Source of the DNA: Marsupella aquatica
Lineage: Eukaryota; Marchantiophyta
Length of the DNA stretch: 64,000 bases
Assembly (NCBI GenBank): GCA_973895155.1
Contig: OZ316896.1
Coordinates: 21,266,001 to 21,330,000, forward strand
Direction: 5' to 3'
Shown: in pieces, positions 26,161 through 38,000 of the stretch
Layout of the letters: every line of letters starts with the position of its first letter
Numbering within the stretch: the stretch's first letter is position 1
Translations under genes and position numbers: made by a program
The notes under the pieces: generated by a model
Told to the model about the DNA's origin: nothing
Databases searched by the model: none
The model's input: only the letters and a program-made list of their open reading frames with translations

Positions 26161-28058
26161 CTAGTACCATTGGGTTTTGGCAAAAAAACAAATATATCGT
26201 TCCAATGTCATTTTTGGTTTGTGTTGGGGGAATGGAATTAGAAAATAATTGAGAGAATCACTCTTCACCTTGGAATCTTCCCAGCATGCATGTCTCTAGC
26301 GATTCTGTCTACCTAGGTGTAGAAGTCTTAAACCAAGGGCCCTCCTTTCACCTTGCCTGGAGGGCTTTAGGCCATTCAACTTCCATCCCTCAGTCTGCAA
26401 GAAAGCACTGGGTGGGAAGGGTAGCTCAAATATCCAGGAAAAGCAATGCTGAAGGAGTTGTCATCGGGTAGAGAACACACAAGCACAGCCAGGTTACATG
26501 TGATTTATCAGGTGCTTTAGAGGCTATGGCATGGTCGCAATGAACACATGTTTCAACTGGGGGATTGTCTTTTGAATTGGGTATTGGTGCTTTCTGAGGT
26601 GGCGGACCACTTGGTGGCAGTGGGACACTGGGTGTCTTTTGGGTGAAAACATTTGCCCTTGCTATGGGCCAAGGGCTGGATTGATGTCCAACGTCGGTCT
26701 TGGCTGTCTCTTCCGGCATGGTCTGAAGGGGATTGAGAGTATGAACTGGTGGTTGGTCCCTCTGGCCTTGCTCCAGTGTCCACTGGGCTTTTGGGGGTAG
26801 TCTGCTGTCCCTCATGGCCTTTCCTCGTGGGGGGCTTTCCTGAGGGTGAGGCCTCCCTGCCGCCCTTTTGTCAAATTTTCTGGCTCAAATGTTGGGTTGT
26901 GTCATTGTGCTGTGGTGTCCTGTTATGGGGCTGTTTGTTCCCCCTTCCGATTGGGTTTTCGTGGTCATTTTAAATAAAGAATATACATTCCAAGGAAATA
27001 TCCAGGAAAAGTTGACCCACAAAGCACGAAAGGCAGTTAACCCCCAGTACTCATTCCACGCCAATCACTATAATATCCAGTCCCGCAAATGGGAGTCGTT
27101 GATGGCCTTCAAAATTATTTTGTAAGTTACTTGGGCCGTGGAATTAATTGAAAATGGGGCATACTATAAACTTGAGCAAATGTGTAGGAAGAGTCCAAAG
27201 GAATGCAAATAGAGGGAGTACAATTAACAACACATGCCCTCTTTGAAAAGGGAAATGCAAGACACAAATTCAAGGAGAAGAAAAAAGAGAAAAGAGAAAA
27301 GGAAAAGGGGAGGGAAGAGAATTGGGAAGGAATATGGGAGGAAGCCATAAGGGGGTTTGGTTGATTTTTCTGTTGCTCAGCACACTTGTTTGCCCTGCCC
27401 TATGTCTAGACTAGGGCCAAATTGCATGTGAGACCCTTAAGCATGCGGCCCTCTGCACTCCTGATACTCTCGGAAAAAAGTAGCACTTGATAATATAGTC
27501 TGATACAAATCTGGTTCCTTACTTCTCCCCCTACTTCCCAATGAAGAAAGAGTTTTCAACAAGTGTACATTTTTTAAAAAGTTTTTTTCACAAGGCAAAG
27601 GTTGGGGACCTGTAAGGGCTGGAAAGTTTCTGGCCCTTACCTTTGGAAATGCATCAAGGATGGTGCTGTCAGGCTTGGCAATCAGGAGGTTCAGCTGGGT
27701 ACATCTCATTCAGTGATATGCTGGCATGTGAGGCATTTAGGGCCGCATTTTGAAAGGCTGGGAACTTGCAAGTTGGGGCTTAGTCTCACCTTGGCTTTCA
27801 CCTCAGCTCTTGCCTGATTCTCTCTCTGATTCTCTCTACCCCTTTGTGTCTTCCATCCCCTACTTATTTGTTGTTTTCTGCACTGTTTGCCTCCACAGAT
27901 TTCTGCAACAACAACATTTTTGCAATGACACTTTCTGCAACCATAACACCAGGGAGTGCGGGTGCAGACTAGGGAGAGGCAAGGGGAGGAGAGAGAAGGA
28001 GAATCTACATCAGCAGTACAACCAGAACATAAACCTAAACACATGTAATTTACTTCAC

Positions 28059-28245
28059 TTAGGTTGTAGATCATAAATATAATGTTTTGGTTTTGTTCTG
28101 CACATTAAGTTATTCACTCTACTTAGTTTGTAGATTAAATTGTTCACTTGACTTAGTTTGTAGATTAAATTGTTCACTTGACCTAGTTTGTAGATCATAA
28201 ATATTTTGGTTTACTTAGTTTGTAGATAATAAATATTTTGGTTTT
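28059..28245. repeat. AT-rich tandem repeat, about 30-bp unit
   Basis: ACTTAGTTTGTAGATTAAATTGTTCACTTG-type units start at 28121, 28151 and 28181 (30-bp spacing). Related copies flank them at about 28057 and 28213, where the tail of the unit changes to CATAAATATTTTGGTTT. There are about five units in all, the central three being nearly identical. Confidence 0.75.
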
Positions 28246-28338
28246 TGTTGTGGTGTATATTGAGCACATTAAGTTGACATAGATTTAACACATAGCATAG
28301 ATTTAACACAGGTATAATAATAACTTCTTCCATAAAAT

Positions 28339-29900
28339 AGAGGACGGTACCCTCAATGATGCCCAATCAGCCAATCATCGTGGAGACGAACCTAAATCCT
28401 GGAACGACGAAAAGGCTGAGGACTCAATCGATGAGTATCTTCTGCGCAGTTGGGGATTGACTTCAGGAAGATGTCATCTGCTTCGAAAGTTCTCAACTTC
28501 TCAAGTACAGAAGTCAGTTCTCGAGTCCCCAAATTCCGTATTGCATGAAGTGAGATGTCCTTTACCTTCTTGGTGTTGACCTGACCTGTATCCCGATTTT
28601 TGAGCTGATTCCCAGATTTCCAGGAGGAGGCTCATTTATCATGGAATCGGGAGCGACGAGAGATTTCCAAATTTCTCACTTCCCCAGCAGAAAGAGAGGT
28701 GAAGATCAAGATCCACCATGTTAGTAGCGCAGAGATCATGTCAAAGGGTGAACATCTGTGTTCGCATTGCTCCAGACTTTGAATTCCTCGGAGTGGAGGT
28801 GCCAAATCCTGATCAACCAATTGGGGAGTCCTGAACATGATTGTGCAGCTGCAATAACAATGGAGTTGATTTCAACAGCTCACATCAATTTCTACTCTGC
28901 TCCACTAAAACTGTTTCCATCGTCACCTTCATGACTCTCAGATTTGTGGAGAGGTTTTTCTCCTCCTTGCCAGCGATATCGAACACTCCTGCCCGAGAAT
29001 TGGAAGGTGAGGAGATATGGTGTTCGAGGATTTTGTCGCCTCCGTGTATAGAATAGTAAGTGAGACCGGTTTTGCTGCAAAGGATACGTTCTTCTGGCCA
29101 TGGAAAGTGGACGTCAAGTTGAGGCATCTCTACTGTAGTTGTCATTGCTTCCGATCCTTTGGGTCCCACATGATTTACTACACTACAAGTCAATGCACAT
29201 GCCACCATCAGCCCTTGCATCATTCTCAAGTCACTTCCAAAATTGGAATGTCCGCCAGCTCCACTACATCAGTGCCTATCTGTCTCCCAGGATATTGCTG
29301 GCCGATGATATTGCCACCATGCCTTCCCAGCAAGCTATTGTGGGAGATGACGTTGCCACTTGATGCGGTTAAAATCGCCCAGTGTTGCCCGCGGGATTGC
29401 GCATTTTCCAAACGGTCGGTGGGTTCAACTGGCGAGTGCCGATCCGGTTGGTAAGAATGAAGGTGAATTCGAGGAATGCTATTCGGAAGCGATTATATGA
29501 AATGGATTTTGACTGTCTGACGTTTTGAAAGGTCACCGAAACAAGCTCAGATTTTGCCTTCTGTTGGGACTCGTCCACAATTTCTGCTCCGATTGGAGAA
29601 GGGCTGGGCTGCTGAAGTGAGAGCAGAGGCCGCCGCTGTAGGTCTTTGGGTGGGAAGAGTTTCGCAGTTACACCTTCTTCTCGAAGCGTATTCAACAGAG
29701 CAGTGCCTGTTCCGCTGTAGGGTGAGGTGGGTTCGCAGAACTGTGGGTTGGAGATATCATGTCACGGTACTGGGTCAGCAGGGCTCCGCGAATATTGCTA
29801 CCTTACTCCTCTGCCTCGGCTCCAACGATTTTCCTGTCGTTTGCGAGCGACACACCTTACGTTGGACGCTTGATGGCTCCTCTCTTTCTCTCTAAACAGA
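28339..29900. other. uncertain cluster of open segments, possible decayed gene
   Basis: Several segments read as ordinary protein but lie in different frames and strands. On the plus strand there is a run of about 80 codons ending at about 28580, including WNDEKAEDSIDEYLLRSW. On the minus strand there are frames at 29695-29369, 29470-29226 and 29229-28885. The middle of these contains GNVISHNSLLGRHGGNIIG; the last begins with a hydrophobic leader. I could not find splice sites that join them in phase, and no family is recognised. They may be chance frames, exons of an unrecognised gene, or a frameshifted pseudogene. They lie upstream of the NLA-like start, so part may be its 5' leader. Confidence 0.2.
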
Positions 29901-30619
29901 AACTGCTAGAATCCGCACAGTGACTTCCAGTCTCTCTGCCTCTCTCAATCTATCCAGCAAGCGAATAGGAGATAGTCCCTCGGGATGCACAACACAACGT
30001 GTGACATACAGCACGCGTGAGGAACCAATCATCTCTTTCTCTCTAAACGAAACACAGTGAAGTTGCGAAAGATTGACGTCTGTCATCGATCTCTGTTTTT
30101 CCCTCTCTTTCACGCGAATTTTGCAGAGACTGTTTGTCTCTTGTTACCACAGTCGAGAACCCAGTAAATTACAGGTCTCCCTGATTCTTCGTACCATTGG
30201 AGGCATTTGAACTGAAATTACTTGGCTGTTCGAGTTGGCGTTTTCATTCCTCTCGGCCAGCGCCATCACCATCTAGACATCGCATGTGGATAAATCATCT
30301 TTCTCCGGAAAAGTATCGCTATTTTGCATGACTAGTAGATGGTTTCCATTCATATAGCCGATTTAGAATTTTGCAGCAAGGAATAGAGATTTAAGACCGA
30401 ACAGGAGATTTAGACTGGACTGGATTCATTTAGCAGGGTGATTTCAGCAAGGGGACACTCGAGACTGGCCTGGATTTGGTGATCAGGGTTGGGGATTTTG
30501 AAGGTCGTGGGGAGCCAACGAAGGAACTTCAGTCATCTACACGGCTGCGGGAGTTAGCAAATGTAGTGGCTGGTCATGAATCTGTTCAGCAGCTGATACT
30601 ACTTAACAGGGAAACGACC

Positions 30620-33600
30620 ATGAAGTTTGGGAGGGCGTACACGATCTATGTGCAGACAGAGGTACCGCGGATCATGCCCAAGTGCCCGTATGTGGAGTTC
30701 AAGAGATTCAAGAAGCTTCTGAAGCGATGTCCTCATCTACTGGCTCCTCCAGATGGTACAGATGCAGGACAGAATGCCTCAGATGGCGTTGCTACCGTCT
30801 CGTCTGATGCCACTACTACATCTAGTTCTGATGTTGCCTTACAAGGAGTGGCGGTCAGCGAGTATGACGAGCATTCTAGCGTTTCCACCACCGGTATTGC
30901 TACGAGGGAAAACCCAAGCAGCGAAGCTAGTGAAGGATCACATGTTTCTTGTGCTGGTAAGAAGAATGGAAAAAGTTCTCAACACTTTACTGAGTCGAGT
31001 CGATTCTCTCAGTTGTTCGTTTATCCTACCTAGCTATATTCTCTGGCTCTACGCACAGAGTACTGTACCTAGCAACGATTGTTTTCTCAATGCTGTGTTT
31101 GAGCTTTGAAAGCCTTTCATTGTTCTCACAATTTGCCACATTTGATAAAACACGTTTTTGCGATTTGTTTCACTCGATTGACTGATCTTACTGCGTGTAA
31201 ACCTAATGATCAAATTACGCAACAAAAAATTGAAACACATTAATTGAAGCACGGAGATGGAGAGGTGAAGGTCCTGCCAGTAGAAATTTGACGCTGAACG
31301 ACCTTAATTCATTTAATCAATTTATCATCCTTCTAACTTATCTCAGAAGGTCATCCAAACTGCTAAGGGGGGTGGACAATGGCCATAAGACACAACCTCC
31401 ATTCATTCATTCATTCGGTCAATCAGTCAGTCAGCCACTCATTCAAGGTTTGTTTATTGATCTCCTCAGGAAAAAGTTTTTGGAACATATCTCTCAAAGT
31501 ATGTAACCTTGCTGGTTTGTTGGACGGTATGTGGCAGCTTGTGATGCCCAATTTTTCCCTGATCTGGACAAGGCGGTATCAGAGGTGGTGGGGTGCTTCA
31601 AAGCCTGCGCAGAAGATTTGTTGCGCCAGCACATGGCTACGGGACTTCGGAAGTATTTCATGCGGCTAAGAAAGAAAATGGCAGGGGACGAAGTCACCAT
31701 TGCTCAAGTGGGAAACATGCTTGTGAGCTACGGCTGCATGAACTCACTGGCCGTCCGCAAGATTTTGAAGAAGTACGATAAGGTAATACGATTTCAATAT
31801 TTATTTTGAATACTTTCATATGCAAATCACCCTCACCGCATTGCAGACGCCCACACCTTGTGTATGAGTTTCTTCGAATTCAATTCGAAATAAAATTCCT
31901 AGGTTGCTCAATATGTAGTCTTGCTATAATTTGTGGACCAGATTAAGATTTAGGGGTGATTCGAATCTCAAGCAGCAAACGTTGCAAGCATTAAATGTCG
32001 AAAATTAAAATACGGTGCAATTTCTCACTGCGATCCTGACGATTTTTTCCTCTTCAAGATCCATAGTTCGGACTCTGGAAGGGCATTCAAGTCACGTTTA
32101 CAAGTGAGGCGGATGGAGCTCTTACAATCGCCGCTACTTATCGAATTGGGTGCTCTTGCGGTCAACCTCGTGAGCGTTCAAGTCCCTGCCCCTGCCGCCC
32201 AGCTGTCCGAACCCCAACCTCAGGAGCGCGGAGACCATTCTTGCAACTTCGATGATGAGAAGCAAACGATTACCTACTCGCTGCCAGGTGGATTGCGGCT
32301 GGATTTTGACCTCACTTGCTCCATCTGCCTGGTATGTCCAATAAGTCAGCTATCTTTCACCTTCCTGGGTTTGCCGACCATGGAATTGTTGACACAGTTC
32401 ACCTTGAAGGGTGTTGCTAGCAAAAAATGCAATGACTCTTCCATACGGGCTTTTCTATAGCACTAACAGAGCAGGGCAGTACCTCATGCTCTAGTGTTGG
32501 TGTTCCTCGTAGTTGCACGCTATTTTGAAAAATCTTGCTCTAAATAGATTCAAGGTTCCTTTCGGAAATTGAACTGGTATGAAAAGTACCAGTTAATGTG
32601 CCTTCTTCGCAGACGATTCTCAGGGCGGTGTCAAGCTAACGCTCTCGAAGGATGGCTTATTCTACACTAAATACATATTTACCGTAGCTACATGTTCGAT
32701 CACAATTTGATCTGTCAGCTCCAAAAGAGTTTTATCATGTACACCGTTTCTGATTAATTTTTGCGATTTGCGTACACTCGTAATGGTTCCACAGGAGGTT
32801 GTCTTCGACCCAATGGCTTTGTCGTGCGGACACATCTTCTGCAATAGTTGTGTTTGCACTGCAGCCGCGGTGTCGATGTTTGACGGCGTCACTACTGCCA
32901 GGCGAAGCAAGAAGTGCCCTCTCTGCAGACAGGTTTGCACCCAGTAGACACGACTGTTCTTTGCAAGTGCTTCTGTCACCGGGAAATGCTTTGCAGGTGT
33001 TAGTTTTGTACCCGGGAACAAATTGTAAAAACAAGATTGGTTTAGAGATAGCACAGCCCGTGTTTGAGCATTAAAGAGACCATCTGTCTAGACACTGTTT
33101 TTCTCGCCCGAGGACGTCTCTGTTTGGTTTTAAACAGAAAGCTTGCACAACTTTCAAACTCACAATCATGCTCAAAGTCAACACCCTACTCGAGCACAGT
33201 TGTCTTTAGGCTCTGCACCAGGTATTAGACCTTGGAATTGTACGCACACGAAAGCTCCGGAACTTCTGTCAACATCATTGTACCAAGCTGACAGTCGCTC
33301 CACTCATACCTACATCTTGGAGATTTTAGCATTGTTTCGATGATCATGTTTCTCTTGCCGTGGTAGAAGCACACTTGATATCGCTCCTATTGGGACAAGC
33401 TGTAGGAGTACAGAACGAGACTATTCACGAATTTCTGTTGAATTCTTCCCGCGCAGACTGGAGTGTATGCCGACGCTGTGGCAATGGGGGAGCTTCACAT
33501 ACTCGTCAGTGAAAGGTATGTGCCTACACTAGGAGGCTGTAGGCCATCTCTAGGACGGATTCGCTTCACGTGGACATTGAATTGAGAGTTGTAACATGTC

Positions 33601-33806
33601 CGTCATCATGTAGACTAGACGGTACGAAGGAATTACGGAAATTTGGCGGTGATCGTCAAAGTTGATCTAACTTCGTTAGTGTTTCTTTGCCTCTTTCCAG
33701 GTGTTCAAGTTACTATAATGAGAGGCTTCCTGCAGAGCGTGAGAAGCGAATCTTAGACGCGAAAGTCCACTGGGAGAGCCAGACTCAGAAATTTCTACGC
33801 TTGTGA
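30620..33806 (+). CDS. NLA: SPX-RING E3 ubiquitin ligase, NLA/BAH1 type
   Basis: In Arabidopsis NLA/BAH1 ubiquitinates PHT1 phosphate transporters and the nitrate transporter NRT1.7 at the plasma membrane, linking phosphate and nitrogen status. Its SPX domain senses inositol pyrophosphates. Six exons are in consistent phase: 30620-30956, 31538-31782, 32059-32331, 32795-32932, 33457-33515 and 33701-33806, giving 385 residues. The start is the ATG of MKFGRAYTIY, the family's invariant N-terminus. The SPX helices include FKRFKKLLKRC and the basic VRKILKKYDK. The C3HC4 RING runs from LTCSICL through CGHIFCNSC to CPLCRQ at about residues 281-329, with all metal ligands present. The C-terminus WESQTQKFLRL matches the family. 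The SPX domain is interrupted by a Ser/Thr-rich insert of about 65 residues (about 47-111), longer than in Arabidopsis (335 aa). Convergent with the PTM-like gene. Family assignment is very secure. Confidence 0.94.
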
Positions 33807-35055
33807 TTGGATTTGTGCAGCATCTCTACTTTTAGGACCTTAGAGGAACGGCTTTTCTGTACAAAACGAACTTCTTGATATCGAAATGTAGGGGACTTTG
33901 GATTGATCTGAGGCACATCAGTTCCTCAGATGCCTTCGAGCGTCCATCAAGATTGTACTGTATATATCAGGTTATATTATATCCATCCATAAACTATTAA
34001 TTTCTTCTGAATACGTTCCAAACCTTCTCCGCGGCTCTCTTCAACCCTCTAGTCCGGGCTTTCCGCGAGATCTTCTGTGAAATGAACAGACACATAGTGA
34101 ATCTCTTCATCCTCATTTCCTGAATGTCTGAGTCCAGGGCCTTCATAGTAGGAGCCTGATTGTAGGAGGATGCAGGAACCTTGATGAAAGTCACGAGTGG
34201 TCTTTGAATGCGACAGTCATTTTTTTGAAGTGGTCAATTTTTCTTGGACCTCGACGTCCAGCAAATCTTTATCATTCTAAAACAGAGCGGGAACTCAAAA
34301 AAATTAATTCCGAGCTCTGTCTGCTCTTTTACCTGTCACCCCTCTTGCTCGTCAAAGACATGGCTGAATACAACATCAGAACCCACCAACTCCGTCCACA
34401 AACAGAGCGATTTACGTGCACTACATTCGGGCTCTGCTCGAAACCGTGCTAACTGTCCATTGAACGGGAATCCCTGGGGCTTCACCACTTGAGTGACAAT
34501 TGAGCTAGTCTAGCCTCTATGGTCGTCCAATAACATTCACTAGTAGGCCAGCATACCCTAAAACGGAGGAAAAAATTAGAGCGAAATTCAATGGCCGAGC
34601 TTTCTTTAGCAAGTTTACACACCTGGACAATAATCCAGGCAATGAATAACAGATGAATAATACCAACACTGGGTTATTCGGACCTGTTGATGTGCCTGCC
34701 CAGAATAGCAGGGAATCTAAACTACAAAGATTTCTTACGCCCCTTCAAAGGGATCCCTCAAAAAGTATTACCTACACCGAAGTGTGGAAGGGCTATTGTC
34801 TGGCCAACAACAGTCCCACAATCCACATCCATTTCCTTTCAAAGTTGAAAATGGAGATCAATGATTCTCATGGCTGCCGGCCTAATTGAATGGACGTTTC
34901 TTCTCAGGTTAATGCAATGCATGCCTGCCGACTAGATAGATCCCTCCCCTGGCTATCTATCTACCGATTTCCCCTGCTCATGGCGGTAGTACTTACCACG
35001 GGACTAGAGACATTAATGAGCTCAGCTGGTATAAGCTTCCTACTCAACTGTACAT
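33807..35055. other. interval between convergent genes, with unexplained minus-strand open segments
   Basis: This contains the 3' flanks of the NLA-like and PTM-like genes. On the minus strand several segments look codon-like and are bounded by plausible splice signals. One runs from about 35078 to the GTAAGT donor near 35002 and includes DVQLSRKLIPAELINVSSPV. One lies at about 34493-34350 (FPFNGQLARFRAEPE). One ends in TAA at 33997 and is strongly basic at its end (KISRKARTRGLKRAAEKVWN). I could not join them in one frame. They may be extra 3' exons of the PTM-like gene, a small separate gene, or chance. Confidence 0.25.
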
Positions 35056-38000
35056 CTACCTCGAAGCTGATGGAGTAATCCTATTCATTCCGTGTTCATT
35101 GTCCCCGTTCATTACTGTTAGGGGCGCACTTTGCTCAATGAAGGAGAAACTGCCACATTGTTTTGAGGGAAACGTAGTCTGACATGCAGTACCATTTACA
35201 CTCGCAACAGATGAATAATCGTCGATCCTTGCAGCAGTGCCTGTCGCAGCGGACTTGAGTGGGTTGACGAGAGAGTCTGAGCCAGAAGATATGGTCCCAT
35301 TTGCATTGGTTGAGTAATTGTCAACCCCTTCATTTGTAGTAATGCCCGCTAGAAGGGGCTTGAGTGGGACGAGAGAGCCTGAGCCGTACATTCCTCCACT
35401 CCATTCAGCACTCAGAACCAGTCCAGGACCTGCCACTCCTTCAAACAGATCATCGTCGGAAGCAAGGAGCTCTGTAAAAGAGAGTGGCGGTGCTGCGTCT
35501 GAAGAAATATCAGCTTGCGAAACAGAAAATGGACGTAGATGAAGCTGAGATGATTCATTGTTAGTCCACATGTTCACCTGTTGATCTTCTAATGATAAGG
35601 GATTTAGCTGAACCTGGGAGTCCCCCGCTAGGACAAGGTCACTCATGTCAAAGTCAGTCGACAGGACATCATGCCCAAAATTGCTCCCATCTGCCGCAAG
35701 AGCTTCTTCTGCCTGATTTGTAGCAGCGACAAAGTCGGGAAAAGCTTTAGCATCACTGAATGCGGCAGAAAATTCCTTATCTGGGGAGCTGAACCAAGAC
35801 GACTGCAAACTGACTGAGTCCAATTGCCCTTGGCCCACCCTGTTCAAATTCTCAGCATCAATGACTTCACCATGGTCAACAGCACCTCCCCTTCGAGGTT
35901 TCACCCCTCCAGTTTGACGAAAAGGACAGGCTGGAGCACGACACTTTCGACATCTGTGGCACTTGTACCCCATCAGGTAAGGAACATCTCCTTGTCTCAG
36001 ACCCAGGGAAGCTCCATGATACCACCCTGTTCAATTCAAAGAATTTTTATTAGAATTATATAATACGAATAAGGACTTCCATACATTCACCAATACCCAA
36101 TTGTAGAAAGCTTCATTCGAGAGACTTAAGTGTTCTAGAACCTCAATTTCTAAGAATGTCAACAGCATTATGAGAGGATGGCAGATCCGTCCTCACTGGC
36201 GAACATGGATGTCATCCAAGAAAGCATCCATAAGATTAAGGAGATCTATGACTACACAAGCAACCGCCCACCAAGCCCGTTCAAGAACGAACAAACTGAT
36301 GAACGCCGACAGTGATGAGATCCCACTGGCAACTAGTCATACATTGTAGTTTGCTAGTAACTTTTCTGCGTTAGTCTCGAAAAAAGAAACATCTTCAGCG
36401 CTGGGCTTACGTTAGGCCCAGGCTTTTGTAAAAGCCTAACATGTATTGACACGGAATGTAACCCATAGTCTCGCTGTACTCACCTTCACAGTACTCACAG
36501 CTGACGTACACGTGACCAGGTGCGTAGGGTTCTGAGCAAATGCCACATCTAGGCAACTTTCCTTCATCCAAACCCACTTGGCCTTCAAGCACTACTCTTT
36601 CTTGCCTAAACCTTTGAATTTCGGCCTCAGATTTAACTGATCTATTACCAAAATCAAGCCCATTACCAGATTTCCTTTGGCGCCCTTCGTCAGGTCCAGC
36701 AATGTTATTCACATCCTGCCTTCCTACTTCCAGGCCATCAAAGATTATCTTGAGTCTTTTTCGTTTCAGAGGTAACTTAATCACGACCTCATCTCCACCA
36801 CCATCATCGTCATCATCATCATCACCTTCATCATTTTGTGGTGCTGCTAAGCTGTCCATTCGACGCCCTGTTCTTCTCTTTCTTGACAACGACTTTTCTG
36901 GACTTTGCTCATCCAGCTTGTATTTCTTCTTATAACGTCGAGGAACTTGGGGTTGTTCAATTATGAACGGAGGATTGGCTGAATTTGGGGAAATGCTGTT
37001 TCTTATCCTGCCTGATGTTCGCCTTTCCTGAGGTAGTATATCTTGATTTCGTTCAGCCTGCCTTGGACTCGATGAAGCGCTTATTATCCTGCCTGATCTT
37101 CGCCTTTCTTTAAATACCGTATTTTGCTTTCGTTCAGCTTGACTTGGACTCGATGAAACGCTTCTGATCCTGCCTGATCTTCGCCTTTCTTGAGTAGTTG
37201 TATCTTGCTTTCGTTTCCTACCCCGCTTCTTGGGTTGTGGCAGATCAGTCTCTTCTTCCTCAACGGGGACGACTCTCTTCTTCTTTTTCTTCTTCCCCAC
37301 CCGAGTTGGCTCACCGTCGTATTGGCATGGAACTACCGTGGTAAAACCCTTCTTTTTCTTCATCATCTTCTTCTTACCCTTCTTCTCCATCCAAATGGAT
37401 TCACAGTCAAGCTGGGATGGTGTTGGTACAGAAAGCAACCTTTTCTTCTTCTTCTTTCCAAAAAGCTTAGAGTCCGGTGGCGACGTAGAGTCAGGCTTAT
37501 CCCTTTTACATCTGAGCTTCACTTTACCGAGGGATATTTCTTCCTTATCAGCAACCACAGCTTCCTTCCTGAATGTAGCAAGATTGCCATCTGATAGCAG
37601 CTGCGACTGCAGTGCAAGCATTTTGTAGGAAGGCTTACGCATCCGGTGTCCCAGTCGTGATTGAATACAACTTTTGCAAACTGGAACTACCCCGTGCCCG
37701 TTAATGGAATCTTCAACTTGTGTACACTTTTTATGGAAGTGCCCTGTCAAAAATAAGAACGCAGTTTGTCAAAACAAGACTTGTTTCTGTGGTTAGTGAA
37801 ATTCTGCGAAATCAATATGCAGGTTGACCTCTAGAGAAGGTTTTCCCTCTCAGTTTGAAACATGTCTGAATCTGGAACCCTAGAAGGTAACAGCTATTAC
37901 CCATTTGAACATATCAATACCATTTATGAGGTATAGAGAAAGCATGCCAACCATGACAAACCAACTGTAGTCTTATAAAACATTTAGAGCAAAAACTGAG

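Larger units (their letters stand above)
24630..30619. other. gene-poor interval upstream of the NLA-like gene
   Basis: This holds the 3' flank of the stomatin-like gene, a 13-bp G run near 25.62 kb, a small direct-repeat array resembling retroelement 3' tails (25.98-26.16 kb), GC-rich sequence of unknown origin (26.5-26.95 kb) and an AT-rich 30-bp repeat array (28.06-28.25 kb). Several medium-length open segments at 28.34-29.9 kb could not be joined into a gene and are reported separately as uncertain. The final few hundred bases must contain the promoter and 5' UTR of the NLA-like gene. No TATA box stands out. Confidence 0.5.

Noticed and set aside
36702-37628. Hydrophobic plus-strand frames with Phe/Leu runs
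   Set aside because: Antisense of the Lys-rich exon 8 of the PTM-like gene.
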